56,294 nucleotides of DNA from Bryobacteraceae bacterium (GCA_019748195.1 JAIEPW010000017.1:1-56294), one strand, 5' to 3'; shown: positions 13,002-22,090, counted from the first letter of the stretch. The notes: generated by a model from the letters alone, not told the origin. Numbers and translations are program-made.

Positions 13002-13637
13002 TCAGCTTCCGTGTACTTCCTTCAGCTTGCCTCGGGTCGCGTCATCCAGGACTCCGGTGACGCTCAGCTTGAAATCGCATTGGAACTCCTCGATGGCGTT
13101 GCGCATCAGCGCCTCGTCTTCCGCCCCGAACGGGTACGGGTAGTAGCCGAGATTGATCAGCCGCGCCTGGTAGCCCGCCGTTTCCTCAACCGGATCCAGG
13201 AAACCAATCTGCACCGGCAGCTCGATCTCGAGATCCGGAATCTTCAGCGATCCGCCTTTCGCCGTCGCCGCGATCTTGTGCTTCAGCACTCCCTGCCCGT
13301 CCGTCGTCAGGTTGACTACGGCGCCGTCGATCTCCAGCACGCACTTCACGTTCGCCAGCGGATTGTTGTCGAAATCCTTCACCGCCAGGCAAATCATCAG
13401 GGACTTCCGCTTGCTTTGAAATTTGTGGACGGCCGTCGTAGGGGCGGCGATCTTTTTTTGCTGCTTGTCCGGGATATGCACCACGTCGCCGGGCGCCAGC
13501 ACGTGCGGGTTCTGCCGCTTACTCTTTAGCGCGGCGTTGTTCGGGTGATTCCAGATCGTCTGGAAATCGGCAAAGCCGAAACGCGCGGCGATTCCGGCGA
13601 GGTGATCGCCTGGCTGGACCGAGTAATTCTGGGCCAT
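13002..13637 (-). CDS. LysM and peptidoglycan-binding-like protein of module B
   Basis: The 211-residue protein starts with a LysM domain (about 1-60: YSVQPGDHLAGIAARFGFAD ... VLAPGDVVHIPD). A central beta domain follows (about 75-145). A C-terminal peptidoglycan-binding-like three-helix region is seen in GYQARLINLGYYP and AIEEFQCDFKLSVTGVLDD. It has no signal peptide, so it is not a simple wall protein. Similar cytoplasmic LysM/PGB proteins occur beside contractile injection or type VI spike genes in other bacteria (recalled, not checked). It sits between the linker protein (stop at 13648) and the metzincin (start at 12999), in one transcript. No equivalent separate gene exists in module A, whose large protein carries an internal PGB-like segment. 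Confidence 0.82.
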   Translation of the reverse strand: MAQNYSVQPGDHLAGIAARFGFADFQTIWNHPNNAALKSKRQNPHVLAPGDVVHIPDKQQKKIAAPTTAVHKFQSKRKSLMICLAVKDFDNNPLANVKCVLEIDGAVVNLTTDGQGVLKHKIAATAKGGSLKIPDLEIELPVQIGFLDPVEETAGYQARLINLGYYPYPFGAEDEALMRNAIEEFQCDFKLSVTGVLDDATRGKLKEVHGS

Positions 13638-13647
13638 GGTTCGCCTC

Positions 13648-14262
13648 TCAAATCTTCTGCCACTCGGTTGCGTCGATATCCGGAAAGCACACTTCGCAAT
13701 TGCCGGGGTCGATGTTCGTCACCCGGACCTTGCCGGCCTCGTCCAGTTTGCCTTCCCGCATGGAGCCGTCGGTGATCTTCAGTTGATAGCGCTCCCCCGG
13801 CACCGGATCGTCGTTGGAATCGACAAGCTGGATTTCGATCCAGGTTTTCTCGCTCTTGTTCTGGCTGCTGCTCTGCTTAGCCTGGTTCTTGCCGGCGGCG
13901 CCCCCGCCTTTTCCCTGCGCTCCCGCGCCGCCGCCTCCGCCACTCAACTCCTCGCCGCCCCCGCTGCCGCCGGATTGCTTGCCTTCCAGCAGCATCAGCT
14001 TCTCGGCGTGGAACGCCTTCATGATCGTCTCCACGGCCTTCTTGGCGATCTCGTCCGGCGTGCCCTTGGGCGGCGGCCCCGGCGCCAGCGTGGCGAAAAT
14101 CTCCATCACTCGCTGCTTCGAAGCCGGATTGCGCATCCAGAACTGCAGCTTGCGCTCAATCGCGCGCTCCGATTCCTGCAGATCGTACTCCATCAGCTCC
14201 GCCATCGGGACGGCTGTGTCGCGCGAGACGATCAGGTCGCGGTCGATTTTCCAGCGCTTCAT
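13648..14262 (-). CDS. Gly-rich-linker protein with C-terminal beta domain, copy B
   Basis: The 204-residue protein is clearly paralogous to 19537-20166. Its first 85 residues (WKIDRDLIVSRDTAVPMAEL, then FWMRNPASKQRVMEIF) form a conserved helical part. About 45 residues of Gly/Ser/Gln-rich linker follow. The C-terminal 60 residues (KTWIEIQLVDSNDDPVPGER ... YQLKITDGSMREGKLDEAGK) form a transthyretin-like or carboxypeptidase-regulatory-like beta domain. I recall such C-terminal domains from VgrG-, PAAR- and spike-associated proteins. The Cys-containing end NCEVCFPDID is typical of them. It is the first gene of module B, 17 bases after the lipoprotein of module A. It may be a loading adaptor for the large protein; that is inference. 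Confidence 0.72.
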   Translation of the reverse strand: MKRWKIDRDLIVSRDTAVPMAELMEYDLQESERAIERKLQFWMRNPASKQRVMEIFATLAPGPPPKGTPDEIAKKAVETIMKAFHAEKLMLLEGKQSGGSGGGEELSGGGGGAGAQGKGGGAAGKNQAKQSSSQNKSEKTWIEIQLVDSNDDPVPGERYQLKITDGSMREGKLDEAGKVRVTNIDPGNCEVCFPDIDATEWQKI

Positions 14263-14279
14263 AGGTTCGCGATTCTCAT

Positions 14280-15593
14280 CTACTTCATCTGCGTTAGACG
14301 ATACAGCTTGGTCCGGGACGCTACGAAGATATCGCCGTCCCGCGACATTGCCGGCGGTGTCACCGGGCTGTCCGGAGCGAAATCGCGCAGCACCCGCTTG
14401 TTTCCGCGCGAATCGAGCGCAATCAGGCTCTGCCCGGCCGTGACCAGCAATTGATCGTCGGGGGTGACCGCGATTCCGCGAATCTCCGCTCCCGCGGACT
14501 GGCTCCAGGCGACCTTCCCATCCGCGCCGATGCAGTGCACCGTGGATCCGCCGTACACGAAGACGCGATGATCGAAGCCCACGGCCGGCGGCCGCTGTGC
14601 GATCGCCTCCCCCTCCGGCAGCTTAACAGCGTATTGCCGCTCGCCCCGCGCGTGGATGCACCACAGCGCGATCTCTCCGCCTGCCTGCGCCAGGATATAG
14701 GCCCGCTCCTCGGCGGCGCTTAACGCCAGGGGTTCGAACTCGCTCGAGAAGCGCCCCCTTAGCTTCAGAACCAGATCGGTCACCAGCAGGTCGTTGAGCT
14801 GCGCGGAGAAAGCGGTTTCCCCGGACACCGCCGCGAAAATCTTCGGCTGTTCAAAATTCTGCAAGGCCACTTCCACGGTGCCGCCGAGAAACTCGCCCTG
14901 CGCCTTTGACGGATCGCCAAAGTCGCGCACCTCCAGCGCCGTGCTCTTCGGCGGGATGCGGCCGTGCGGATTCAGATCCCGCTCCCAGGAGGCGATGAAC
15001 CACCGCGTCCCCCGCCGTGTGAAGAACTGGCGGAACTGGCTTTGATTACCGTAAACGGTCGCCCGGTATCGGACCTTGCCGTCCGCCAGCGAGAACGCCG
15101 CCAGATAGCCGTAGGAATCGGCCCCGAAGAACGAGCCCTGCTCCGGATCCATCACCAGATCGCTGGCCGAAATGTTGTCCCAGGCAAAGGTCCTTCCCGC
15201 CGCCACCGCCGACAGCAGTTGCCATTTGCGATTCCCCTGGATCAATGCGCGATCGCCGGCTTGCATCACGAACGCGGGTTCGTTCTCGCGCTCCAGCCCG
15301 GATTCCATCCGGATCAGCCACTTGCCGCTTCCCACGGGGCGTGCCACGCGTGAATTCAGCCCTTCGGTGATGTAAGGGCGGACGGAGTCCCACGGCGTGC
15401 CGGGGCTGGCCACGCGAGAGGGAGCAGCCGGCGAGCTCGCCTCGCGAACCGGCGTTCCCGCCGGATACTCCGCCTGCTCCGCGGACTCGTTTGCTTGCGT
15501 CGGCTCGTTCATTTGCCTTCCTCCCGATCCATGGCACGCCGCGAGCGCGATCACCGCGCCCATTCCGGTCAGATTCTTAAGCAACCGTTGCAC
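14280..15593 (-). CDS. Lipoprotein with beta-propeller-like repeats (module A)
   Basis: The 437-residue protein has a signal sequence and lipobox (GAVIALAAC, Cys about residue 20), so it should be lipid-anchored in the cell envelope. A low-complexity linker (about 25-65) leads to repeated beta segments with WD/PQQ-like features: DGKVRYRATVYG, DGKVAWSQSAGAEIRGIAVT and DDQLLVTAGQSLIALDSRGN. These suggest a propeller. The first 17 bases overlap the end of the module A metzincin gene, so the two are co-translated. It takes the same place as 8589-10127 in module B. A role as immunity protein, receptor or anchor for the protease is possible, but nothing in the sequence proves it. Confidence 0.75.
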   Translation of the reverse strand: MQRLLKNLTGMGAVIALAACHGSGGRQMNEPTQANESAEQAEYPAGTPVREASSPAAPSRVASPGTPWDSVRPYITEGLNSRVARPVGSGKWLIRMESGLERENEPAFVMQAGDRALIQGNRKWQLLSAVAAGRTFAWDNISASDLVMDPEQGSFFGADSYGYLAAFSLADGKVRYRATVYGNQSQFRQFFTRRGTRWFIASWERDLNPHGRIPPKSTALEVRDFGDPSKAQGEFLGGTVEVALQNFEQPKIFAAVSGETAFSAQLNDLLVTDLVLKLRGRFSSEFEPLALSAAEERAYILAQAGGEIALWCIHARGERQYAVKLPEGEAIAQRPPAVGFDHRVFVYGGSTVHCIGADGKVAWSQSAGAEIRGIAVTPDDQLLVTAGQSLIALDSRGNKRVLRDFAPDSPVTPPAMSRDGDIFVASRTKLYRLTQMK

Positions 15594-18500
15594 TCGGTAA
15601 CGCTCTCTGGACGATGCCCCGCAGAATACGGTTCTTCAGTACGTTCATTGCCAGCCCGCTCAGGCTGGTGTCCAAGCCCACCATGTCCCCGAAGAAATTC
15701 GGAAAATCGTTCGGTAGATTGGCATCGGTCAGTCTCAGCCGGTTGCTCCCGCCCCCGCCCTGCCAGCCATTCGCATAAGTACTTCGGATGCGCAGCCGGA
15801 AATGGCCGCCGCTATGCGCGTTGCGAATCCGCTGCACCTCCGTCGCGTAAAGGCCCGGCGCGGTATTGGTCAGATAAGTGGTGCGCGCTGGATCGGCGGC
15901 CGGGCACACCTGCACCGCGCCTCCCGACTGCAGCGACATCAGGTCAAAGAACCGCTTCAACTGAGCCTTCTGCGCGTTGTTTCCCAGATTCGTCGGGAAC
16001 GTCGGCACCAGAAAGCGAGGCGTGAAGATCACGCCGCAAGGGCTCAGGTTGAACGCCGTCCCCGGTATCGTGGCGTTATTCACCGCCATCGCGACATTCC
16101 GGTTGAAAAACGTATCCACTCCCGCGAACAGGTCGCGCATCCGCGCGTAGATCGTCGATACCAGCACGTTGGGATCGTCGAACGATACCTCGATCTTCAC
16201 TTCCACCAGCATTAGTCCGCGCAGATCCCGGCCGGGCAGGATCGCCCGCGAGTAGTCCTCGTTGCCCAGCGGATACAGGTAAACGTCGAAGTTCCGGCGG
16301 CCGCCGATCCCGCCCACCGCGCCCTGCACCTCATTGTCGGACCAGATGGGCCACAGCACGTAGCTGCGCAGAGGCGTGTTTTGCGGATGGCGCGGCAACT
16401 GGTATACGTCGCCGCCGAAATCGAGCTTGGTGTTGATCCCGGTGGCCACGCGAACCCATTCCGCCGCATGCCAGTAGTGCCGCCGCTTCACGTCGCGATT
16501 TCCGTTCATCATGGCGAACGCGTCGCGCTGGAAAGGATCGCCCGGCATCCACGTGGCGTAACTCGGCTGCTCGTAGGAGCCCAGGGACCACAGCTCGTTG
16601 TACTCGTCGTATAGCCCGTCGCCGTGCCCGCACTCATGCGCGGCGACAAAGGTCCCGTCTCCCGCCGGTACGGCCGTGTTCTCGTTGAACCCGCCGGTGC
16701 CGTCGAACGCGCTCATGTGCGCCCGCGATGCCCCCGGCGCGGTGGACGCCTGCACCGAAATGTTGTAGTGCTGGCGGCCCAGCGGAACATCCTGCACGAA
16801 CCAATACACCTTGCCTTGCAGCTTGGCCGGATTCCCGTCCGGCAGAATCTTCGGCGGTGTCGCGTTGAAGGCCCCATCCGGTCCGTTCCACCGCGTCGGA
16901 ATTCTGGTGGTGACGTCGCGCCGGTAGTTCTGCTGATTGAACGGCGCGGGCGGCGGATTCGCCGTGGCGAAGTTCAAAAAGAAACGGAAGTAGTGCATGT
17001 TCACCACCACTTCGTTCCCGCCATCGAGATCGCAATCCCGCAACAACACCATGTCGAACCGGCCGACTCCCCAGGCGCCCCCCGCCGGGGCGCGCGGCGT
17101 CTGCCATTCCTGAACGGCGCCTTGCGGCCGCGCCGCGCCACGCGTCCAGTCGGTCTGCATCTCGAAAAACGGCTGTATCGAGAAAAACGGGTTCGTCGCC
17201 GGCTGATCCGTCCGCCCCGGCCGCGGGTTCAACTGGCCGTTGGCGGGCACGCCCAGTGTCGCGTTCGCCGTGTTCAGCCAGCGAACCGCCGCTCGCGCTC
17301 CCGCTACCGCGTCCGTGGCTCTCGTCCGGACATTGAAAACATCAAACAGGCATCCCTGCGCCGCCACTACGCGAACCCAGTTCGGGTAGTCGTGAATGTA
17401 GTGCCGCACCGGCATCGGGATGTCGCTGTAGGGGAAAAACGGCTTCGCCGCCGGATTGGCGTTCGCTCCCACGTTGTACACGCCGGCCGCCGAGATCGGC
17501 TTTCCGTTGAACTGCACTCCCGGATCCTTAAACTGATGGAAGAAGATCGCCGGATCGTCCGTCGCCCCCAGATTCAGGAACGCGAACGTCTGGTCCACCA
17601 GTACGATGTCATCCAGGGAAAACGCTAGAAACTTATCCGGCGCCTTCAGGCTGTCCTTGATCTTCTGCTCGAATGTGGACGCCTTGTCGAAGTACTCGCC
17701 CGTGTTGTCGACAAACCGCGTGAAGTACTTGTCCGACTTCCACACCTTCGGCAGGTCGTAGAAATCCAGCCGCTTTTCGGATGGCTTCAGGTCATTATGG
17801 CCGTCCGCCCGCGTCTCAATCACCCGCTCCGTCGCCGACTTCGAGATCACATACGGCGTCTCGCTCGCGTGCAGCCAGTCCGACTTCATCTCGAACTGCA
17901 CGTTCTTGTCCGGACGCGGATCGGCGGAGTTGTCCGCCTTCTTCTGAATGATCCACGGCATCGCGTGGACCGCCTTCTCCACTTCCGTATCCTTGATCGT
18001 CCAGTGGGTCGCCGTATCCGGATCGCCCGCGCCCGCCGGCGACGTCCGCCAGCCGCCGATCAATGTCGCCGGAATGTTTACCCGCTTATGACTGTGGTCG
18101 CTGTGGCAGAAATGCCGGTCGGCGAACTCGAACCGCAGAAAACTCCAGTGCGGATCCAGCTTCATTTCAATCGGCGCCGCGCTCCCGCCGATCGTCTTGC
18201 CGAACCGCCCCGGCACGAAAAACTTGTAGTCCGGATCGTCCTTGTAGAACTTGTTCTCAGCTACTGCCCACTTCGATTCCACCAGCGACCACTGCTTGGG
18301 AACCTGGAAGAAGCGGAACTTGTCCTTATGCAACTGCGCCAGGTCCGTTTTCTTCGCCAGCTTGTTGGTGGCGTCGTCGGCCGAAACCGCGATGTAGACC
18401 GGGCCCGGCGTCTCGAACTTCAAAGTGAACTCGCCCCGTCCCCGCTGCGCCCCGAATTCCAGCTTGCCCTCGTCGCCCACCTTCTCGTCCTGCACGGTGT

Positions 18501-19524
18501 TGTCGGTGTAAACGACCTTCACCGGGAAATCCTTGGGAAACGGCTTCGGCTTGTCTTCCGGATCCAGGTAGATCAGCTTGAGGAACACCCGGTTGCCGCG
18601 GGGCTTGGAGTCCGGCACGTCGATCGGCGTGTACCGGTACATCTTCGTGTTATAGACCTCGCAGACCTCGGCGACACACTTCTCTCCGCCGGGATGGCAA
18701 TCCATCTTCGGCTCCTGTCCGGTGTCGAAGAACAGAATCTCCGTCCGGCGATCCGCCTGGCTGCGATATCCGTACGCTGGGCGGGGCAGCTCCACGCCGA
18801 ACACCGGGTCGTTGATCGGCAGCGGGAAGTTCTCGCCGCAGCCCGCCATCCCGGGCGGATGCATCGCGGCCTTGAACTTCTCGCGCAGCACCGCGATTCC
18901 GGCTTCGTCCGTCTCCACCAGGTTCAGCAGCATGTCCTGGTACACGTCAAAAAACGCGCCCCACGTCTGCGGACCCATGGATCCGTCTTCGCTGATCTTC
19001 GCTTCCCATTCGATGTTATAGCGCTGCTGAAATTTCTTGATCGCCTGGGACCGGGTCTGCCCCACCGGCGCGCAATCCCACCCGTACAGCGCGTTCACCC
19101 ACTTCAGAATGTGATCGATGTCTTCGTTCTTGTGCTTTTCCTGGCAGGTCTTGACGAACTCATCGCGCTCGCCCAGGATGATCGCCTTCGCGGTCTTCGC
19201 CCGCTTCACCGACAGCGATACGTTGTAGTTGGCGTCGCCGGAGGTATCCGCGTGACCCAGGATCAGGGCCTTGCGCGTCGGGTTCTTCTTGATGTGCAGC
19301 AGTGATTCGGACGCCGCCCCCAGCCCGACGCTCGGATCCGCACCGGGCGCCGGATTCGCCTCGCCCAGCGCCGGCAGAAACACCGCGCTGTCCAGGTTGT
19401 AGTGGATGTCGTCCACTTCCAGGCGAAAACCCTTGAACGGCTGCAGATGAAACGTGTGCGTGCTTCCCGTCAGGCGCTTGAAGGTCACCTTGTTGTCGCG
19501 TCGGATGATGTTCGCGTCAGCCAT
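15577..19524 (-). CDS. Giant OmpA/peptidoglycan-binding-like protein with metzincin protease motif (module A)
   Basis: The 1315-residue protein lacks a signal peptide. Residues about 35-125 are OmpA-like (ALILGHADTSGDANYNVSLS, then KRAKTAKAIILG). Residues about 150-200 hold a peptidoglycan-binding-like segment (RSQAIKKFQQRYNIEW, DGSMGPQTWGAFF). A Cys-rich stretch (CGENFPLPI ... CHPGGEKCVAEVC) precedes long beta-rich domains. The zinc motif is HECGHGDGLYD: His963, Glu964, His967, Gly970 and Asp973. This fits the metzincin pattern HExxHxxGxxD with Asp as third ligand, as in snapalysin. A candidate Met-turn, AFAMMNGN (Met1006), follows. About 300 residues extend past it. It sits between the linker protein (12 bases upstream) and the overlapping lipoprotein. 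The substrate and export route are unknown. Confidence 0.82.
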   Translation of the reverse strand: MADANIIRRDNKVTFKRLTGSTHTFHLQPFKGFRLEVDDIHYNLDSAVFLPALGEANPAPGADPSVGLGAASESLLHIKKNPTRKALILGHADTSGDANYNVSLSVKRAKTAKAIILGERDEFVKTCQEKHKNEDIDHILKWVNALYGWDCAPVGQTRSQAIKKFQQRYNIEWEAKISEDGSMGPQTWGAFFDVYQDMLLNLVETDEAGIAVLREKFKAAMHPPGMAGCGENFPLPINDPVFGVELPRPAYGYRSQADRRTEILFFDTGQEPKMDCHPGGEKCVAEVCEVYNTKMYRYTPIDVPDSKPRGNRVFLKLIYLDPEDKPKPFPKDFPVKVVYTDNTVQDEKVGDEGKLEFGAQRGRGEFTLKFETPGPVYIAVSADDATNKLAKKTDLAQLHKDKFRFFQVPKQWSLVESKWAVAENKFYKDDPDYKFFVPGRFGKTIGGSAAPIEMKLDPHWSFLRFEFADRHFCHSDHSHKRVNIPATLIGGWRTSPAGAGDPDTATHWTIKDTEVEKAVHAMPWIIQKKADNSADPRPDKNVQFEMKSDWLHASETPYVISKSATERVIETRADGHNDLKPSEKRLDFYDLPKVWKSDKYFTRFVDNTGEYFDKASTFEQKIKDSLKAPDKFLAFSLDDIVLVDQTFAFLNLGATDDPAIFFHQFKDPGVQFNGKPISAAGVYNVGANANPAAKPFFPYSDIPMPVRHYIHDYPNWVRVVAAQGCLFDVFNVRTRATDAVAGARAAVRWLNTANATLGVPANGQLNPRPGRTDQPATNPFFSIQPFFEMQTDWTRGAARPQGAVQEWQTPRAPAGGAWGVGRFDMVLLRDCDLDGGNEVVVNMHYFRFFLNFATANPPPAPFNQQNYRRDVTTRIPTRWNGPDGAFNATPPKILPDGNPAKLQGKVYWFVQDVPLGRQHYNISVQASTAPGASRAHMSAFDGTGGFNENTAVPAGDGTFVAAHECGHGDGLYDEYNELWSLGSYEQPSYATWMPGDPFQRDAFAMMNGNRDVKRRHYWHAAEWVRVATGINTKLDFGGDVYQLPRHPQNTPLRSYVLWPIWSDNEVQGAVGGIGGRRNFDVYLYPLGNEDYSRAILPGRDLRGLMLVEVKIEVSFDDPNVLVSTIYARMRDLFAGVDTFFNRNVAMAVNNATIPGTAFNLSPCGVIFTPRFLVPTFPTNLGNNAQKAQLKRFFDLMSLQSGGAVQVCPAADPARTTYLTNTAPGLYATEVQRIRNAHSGGHFRLRIRSTYANGWQGGGGSNRLRLTDANLPNDFPNFFGDMVGLDTSLSGLAMNVLKNRILRGIVQRALPSATVA

Positions 19525-19536
19525 GGATGGAAACCC

Positions 19537-20166
19537 TTATTTCTTCTTCTTCCGCGGGTTCAGGTGGATCTCCGGAAAACTCACCGTGCATTCCTTGTTC
19601 GGGTCCAGCGTCGGCGGAATGTAGATCGATCCCTCGGCGTCCAGCTTCCCATCGCGGCTGGAGCCATCCGGCAGCCCCAGCTTGAACTTCTCGTTCTTCA
19701 TCGGCTGTCCGTCTTCATCGAACAACTGGAACTTGATCCAGGTCTTTTCCTCGGTCTTCTTCGGCGGCGGCTCGGCCGCCTTCTTCTTGTTCTGGGCCGC
19801 GCCGCCGGAGCCGCCTTTGCCCCCAGAACCGCCCTGGCCTCCGCCTCCGCCTTCTTCCTCGCCGCCGCCCCCGCCCACTGTCTTCCGCTCCAGCAGCGCC
19901 AGCGCCTTGGACCGGAACGATCGCATCAGGGCGTCCACCACTTTCTTGGTGATTTCGTCCGGGGTTCCCTTCAACGGAGGGCCCGGGTTCATCACCGTGT
20001 AGGCGTCCATCACCTTCTGCCGCGACGCCGGGTTCTTCATCCAGAACTCCAGCCGCCTCTGGATATCGCGATCCGTGGTCACGAGTTCGAACTGGACCAG
20101 TTCCGACATCGGCACCGCCGCCTCGCGGTGCACGATCATGTCGCGGTCGATCTTCCAGATCTTCAT
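19537..20166 (-). CDS. Gly-rich-linker protein with C-terminal beta domain, copy A
   Basis: The 209-residue protein is the paralogue of 13648-14262 and the first gene of the minus-strand run. The helical N-terminal part is conserved (WKIDRDMIVHREAAVPMSEL, then FWMKNPASRQKVMDAY). A long Gly-rich linker (about 100-130) is followed by a Lys/Pro-rich tract and a beta domain, KTWIKFQLFDEDGQPMKNEK with LPDGSSRDGKLDAEGSIYIP. It ends in a basic tail RKKKK that copy B lacks. No signal peptide is present. Because each copy directly precedes an OmpA-metzincin gene or its LysM companion, a chaperone or spike-adaptor role is plausible. The function is otherwise unknown. Confidence 0.72.
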   Translation of the reverse strand: MKIWKIDRDMIVHREAAVPMSELVQFELVTTDRDIQRRLEFWMKNPASRQKVMDAYTVMNPGPPLKGTPDEITKKVVDALMRSFRSKALALLERKTVGGGGGEEEGGGGGQGGSGGKGGSGGAAQNKKKAAEPPPKKTEEKTWIKFQLFDEDGQPMKNEKFKLGLPDGSSRDGKLDAEGSIYIPPTLDPNKECTVSFPEIHLNPRKKKK

Positions 20167-20181
20167 GGCAGAGGAGCTTCC

Positions 20182-20187
20182 ATTCTA
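20182..20187 (-). promoter_or_regulatory. Candidate -10 box for the metzincin-module operon
   Basis: TAGAAT on the minus strand lies 15 bases before ATG 20166, with a GGAAG Shine-Dalgarno-like sequence in between. No convincing -35 was found. The 92-base divergent region also holds the box of the MBL gene. Confidence 0.3.
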
Positions 20188-20246
20188 ATCGCACTACGCC
20201 TGAAACTGATCCGCGTATTTTCGCCGCGCACCGGATCATCTTCGTC

Positions 20247-20252
20247 TACACT
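20247..20252 (+). promoter_or_regulatory. -10 box before the MBL-fold gene
   Basis: TACACT ends 6 bases before ATG 20259 without a Shine-Dalgarno sequence, the recurring leaderless arrangement of this window. Confidence 0.4.
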
Positions 20253-20258
20253 CTGAGA

Positions 20259-21224
20259 ATGCGTTCGCTGCTCTTACTGGCCGCCGCCGCTGTTCTGACG
20301 GCCCAAACGCCCCTTCCAGACCCGCCCCCGCCGGGCGGTCTGAGGGTGTTCCTATGCGGAACCGGATCGCCGCTTCCCGACGCTGCCCGAGCCGGGTCCT
20401 GCGTCGCTATCCTTGCCGGCGCCCAGATGATCCTGCTCGATTCCGGCCCCGGCTCCTGGCGCAACATTGCCGTGGCCAATCTGCCCGCCGGCGCCCTGAC
20501 CGCCGTCTTCCTCACCCACTATCATTCCGATCACATGGGCGGCCTCGGCGAAGCGATGACCCAGAGCTGGATCGCCGGCCGCGCCCAGCCCCTCGAAGTC
20601 TATGGCCCCGCCGGCGTCGAGCGCGTCGTCAACGGCTTCGTCGAGGCCTACGCGCTCGATGCCTCCTACCGGACCGAACACCATACCGAGCAGTACATGC
20701 CTTCCCGCGCCGCCCGCGCTGTCGCCAAAACCATCCCCGCCGGCGACCTCTCGCCCGTCTTCGAACGCAGCGGCCTCGTCGTGAAAGCGTTCGCCGTGCC
20801 GCACGAACCCGCCACGCCGGCCGTCGGCTACCGCGTGGAATTCGGCGGCAATATCGTCGTCTTCACCGGCGATGCGGCCGCTTCCCCCGCGATCGCAAAG
20901 GCTGCCGCCGGAGCGGATCTCCTGCTGCACGACGCCCTCAACAAAGGCTTAATCCGGATGGCTGCCGCGGCACTTGGCTCCCAGGGCCGCGCCCGCCAGG
21001 CCAAGATGATCGCCGACACGCTTACCTATCACGCTTCCCCCGAGGAAGCGGCCCGGATCGCCGCCGAAGCGAAGGTGAAGAAACTGGTCCTGACCCATTG
21101 CGTTCCGCCGCCCAACCAGCCGGCCGTCGAGCAGGCGTTCCTGCGAGGCCTGGCAGGCATCTTCCCCGGCGAGATCGTGATCGCCCGCGATTCCATGAAA
21201 TTCGATCTCCCGCCCAGGCCCTGA
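20259..21224 (+). CDS. Exported MBL-fold metallohydrolase (RNase Z-like)
   Basis: The 321-residue protein has a signal peptide (SLLLLAAAAVLTAQT). The metallo-beta-lactamase fold follows: FLCGTGSPLPD near residue 31, the zinc motif THYHSDHMGG with His87, His89, Asp91 and His92, the bridging Asp in VVFTGDAAAS and the last His in LVLTHCVPPP. The GTG-SPxP opening and the overall order resemble ribonuclease Z/arylsulfatase-type members. A signal peptide argues against tRNA processing and for a periplasmic hydrolase. The VOC gene starts 20 bases after the stop but has its own -10 box. The substrate is unknown. Confidence 0.85.
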   Translation: MRSLLLLAAAAVLTAQTPLPDPPPPGGLRVFLCGTGSPLPDAARAGSCVAILAGAQMILLDSGPGSWRNIAVANLPAGALTAVFLTHYHSDHMGGLGEAMTQSWIAGRAQPLEVYGPAGVERVVNGFVEAYALDASYRTEHHTEQYMPSRAARAVAKTIPAGDLSPVFERSGLVVKAFAVPHEPATPAVGYRVEFGGNIVVFTGDAAASPAIAKAAAGADLLLHDALNKGLIRMAAAALGSQGRARQAKMIADTLTYHASPEEAARIAAEAKVKKLVLTHCVPPPNQPAVEQAFLRGLAGIFPGEIVIARDSMKFDLPPRP

Positions 21225-21231
21225 GCGCCGG

Positions 21232-21237
21232 TATAAT
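21232..21237 (+). promoter_or_regulatory. Consensus -10 box before the VOC gene
   Basis: A perfect TATAAT ends 7 bases before ATG 21245, just after the stop of the MBL gene. Confidence 0.45.
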
Positions 21238-21244
21238 CAACGCC

Positions 21245-22087
21245 ATGCGAATCTTGCCCGTTTTGCTCGCCCTGCCGCTGCTGGCGGCGGAAACGCCCAC
21301 ACCCATGGAAACTCTCAAGCCTGTTCTCGATATCGGCATCGTCGTCAGCGATCCCGCGAAAGCAAAAGAGTTCTACGGCGAGATTCTCGGCTTGAAGGCC
21401 TCGGCCACGTTGCCCATGCCTGGGGGCGGGGAAATGCAGCGTTTCCCGTTCGGCGGCTCCACGCTGAAGCTCGTCTCAGCCGCTCCGAACGCGCCCAAGT
21501 ATGCCGGACCCATCCGCGACGCGATCGGTTTCCGCCTGCTGACGCTGGTGATGAACGATTGCAAGCCGATCGTGGAGCGCATGAAAGCCAAAGGCATGGC
21601 CGAGCCGAAGTGGAACGGCAGCGACATTAAGTACGCCTTCGTCTCCGATCCCGATGGCAACGTGATCGAGCTTGTGGAAATCGCCGATCCGGCTCGCAAC
21701 GGCATGGTCCAGTTGGGCTTTACGGTTTCGGACTCCGCCAGAACGCGGGCCTTCTACCGCGAGATCCTGGGCCTGACCGAACAGGAGCCTCGCAAGACCA
21801 CCACCGGCGCGCCGCTCTATCGCTTTGAGGCGGGCAAGAGCATCGTCAAGTTCTGGGACGGAGCTAAGGGGCTGCCGGTGCGTACCGGATCTCCCTTCGA
21901 TGCCGTCGGCCTGCGCTATTACACCTTCATGGTGAAGGATGTGGATGCCGTACACGACATCCTGGTGAAGCGCGGAGCGAAGATCGGAATGCCCCCGAGC
22001 GACTTCGGCAAGCTGGCCCGCATCATGTTTGTCGCGGACCCCGACGGGAATTGGGTCGAGTTCGCGGGTCCGCAAAAGAAGCAGTAG
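21245..22087 (+). CDS. Exported two-domain VOC (glyoxalase-like) protein
   Basis: The frame is open far upstream, but the gene starts at ATG 21245, where a signal peptide begins (MRILPVLLALPLLAAETPT). The 280-residue product has two tandem VOC domains, about 25-145 and 150-278. Each has the pattern DIGIVVSDPAKAKEFYGEIL / LGFTVSDSARTRAFYREILG and ends in DPDGNVIELVE / DPDGNWVEFAG. Glyoxalase/dioxygenase-type VOC domains bind a metal through His and Glu residues. The ends carry Glu, but the His ligands are not obvious, so catalysis is uncertain. It converges on trigger factor, three bases away. Confidence 0.83.
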   Translation: MRILPVLLALPLLAAETPTPMETLKPVLDIGIVVSDPAKAKEFYGEILGLKASATLPMPGGGEMQRFPFGGSTLKLVSAAPNAPKYAGPIRDAIGFRLLTLVMNDCKPIVERMKAKGMAEPKWNGSDIKYAFVSDPDGNVIELVEIADPARNGMVQLGFTVSDSARTRAFYREILGLTEQEPRKTTTGAPLYRFEAGKSIVKFWDGAKGLPVRTGSPFDAVGLRYYTFMVKDVDAVHDILVKRGAKIGMPPSDFGKLARIMFVADPDGNWVEFAGPQKKQ

Positions 22088-22090
22088 CCG

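Noticed and set aside
10000-19305. Long plus-strand frames across the metzincin cluster (for example 11650-13143 and 17797-19305)
   Set aside because: They are Arg/His/Leu-rich shadows without domains; the minus-strand frames have clear motifs.
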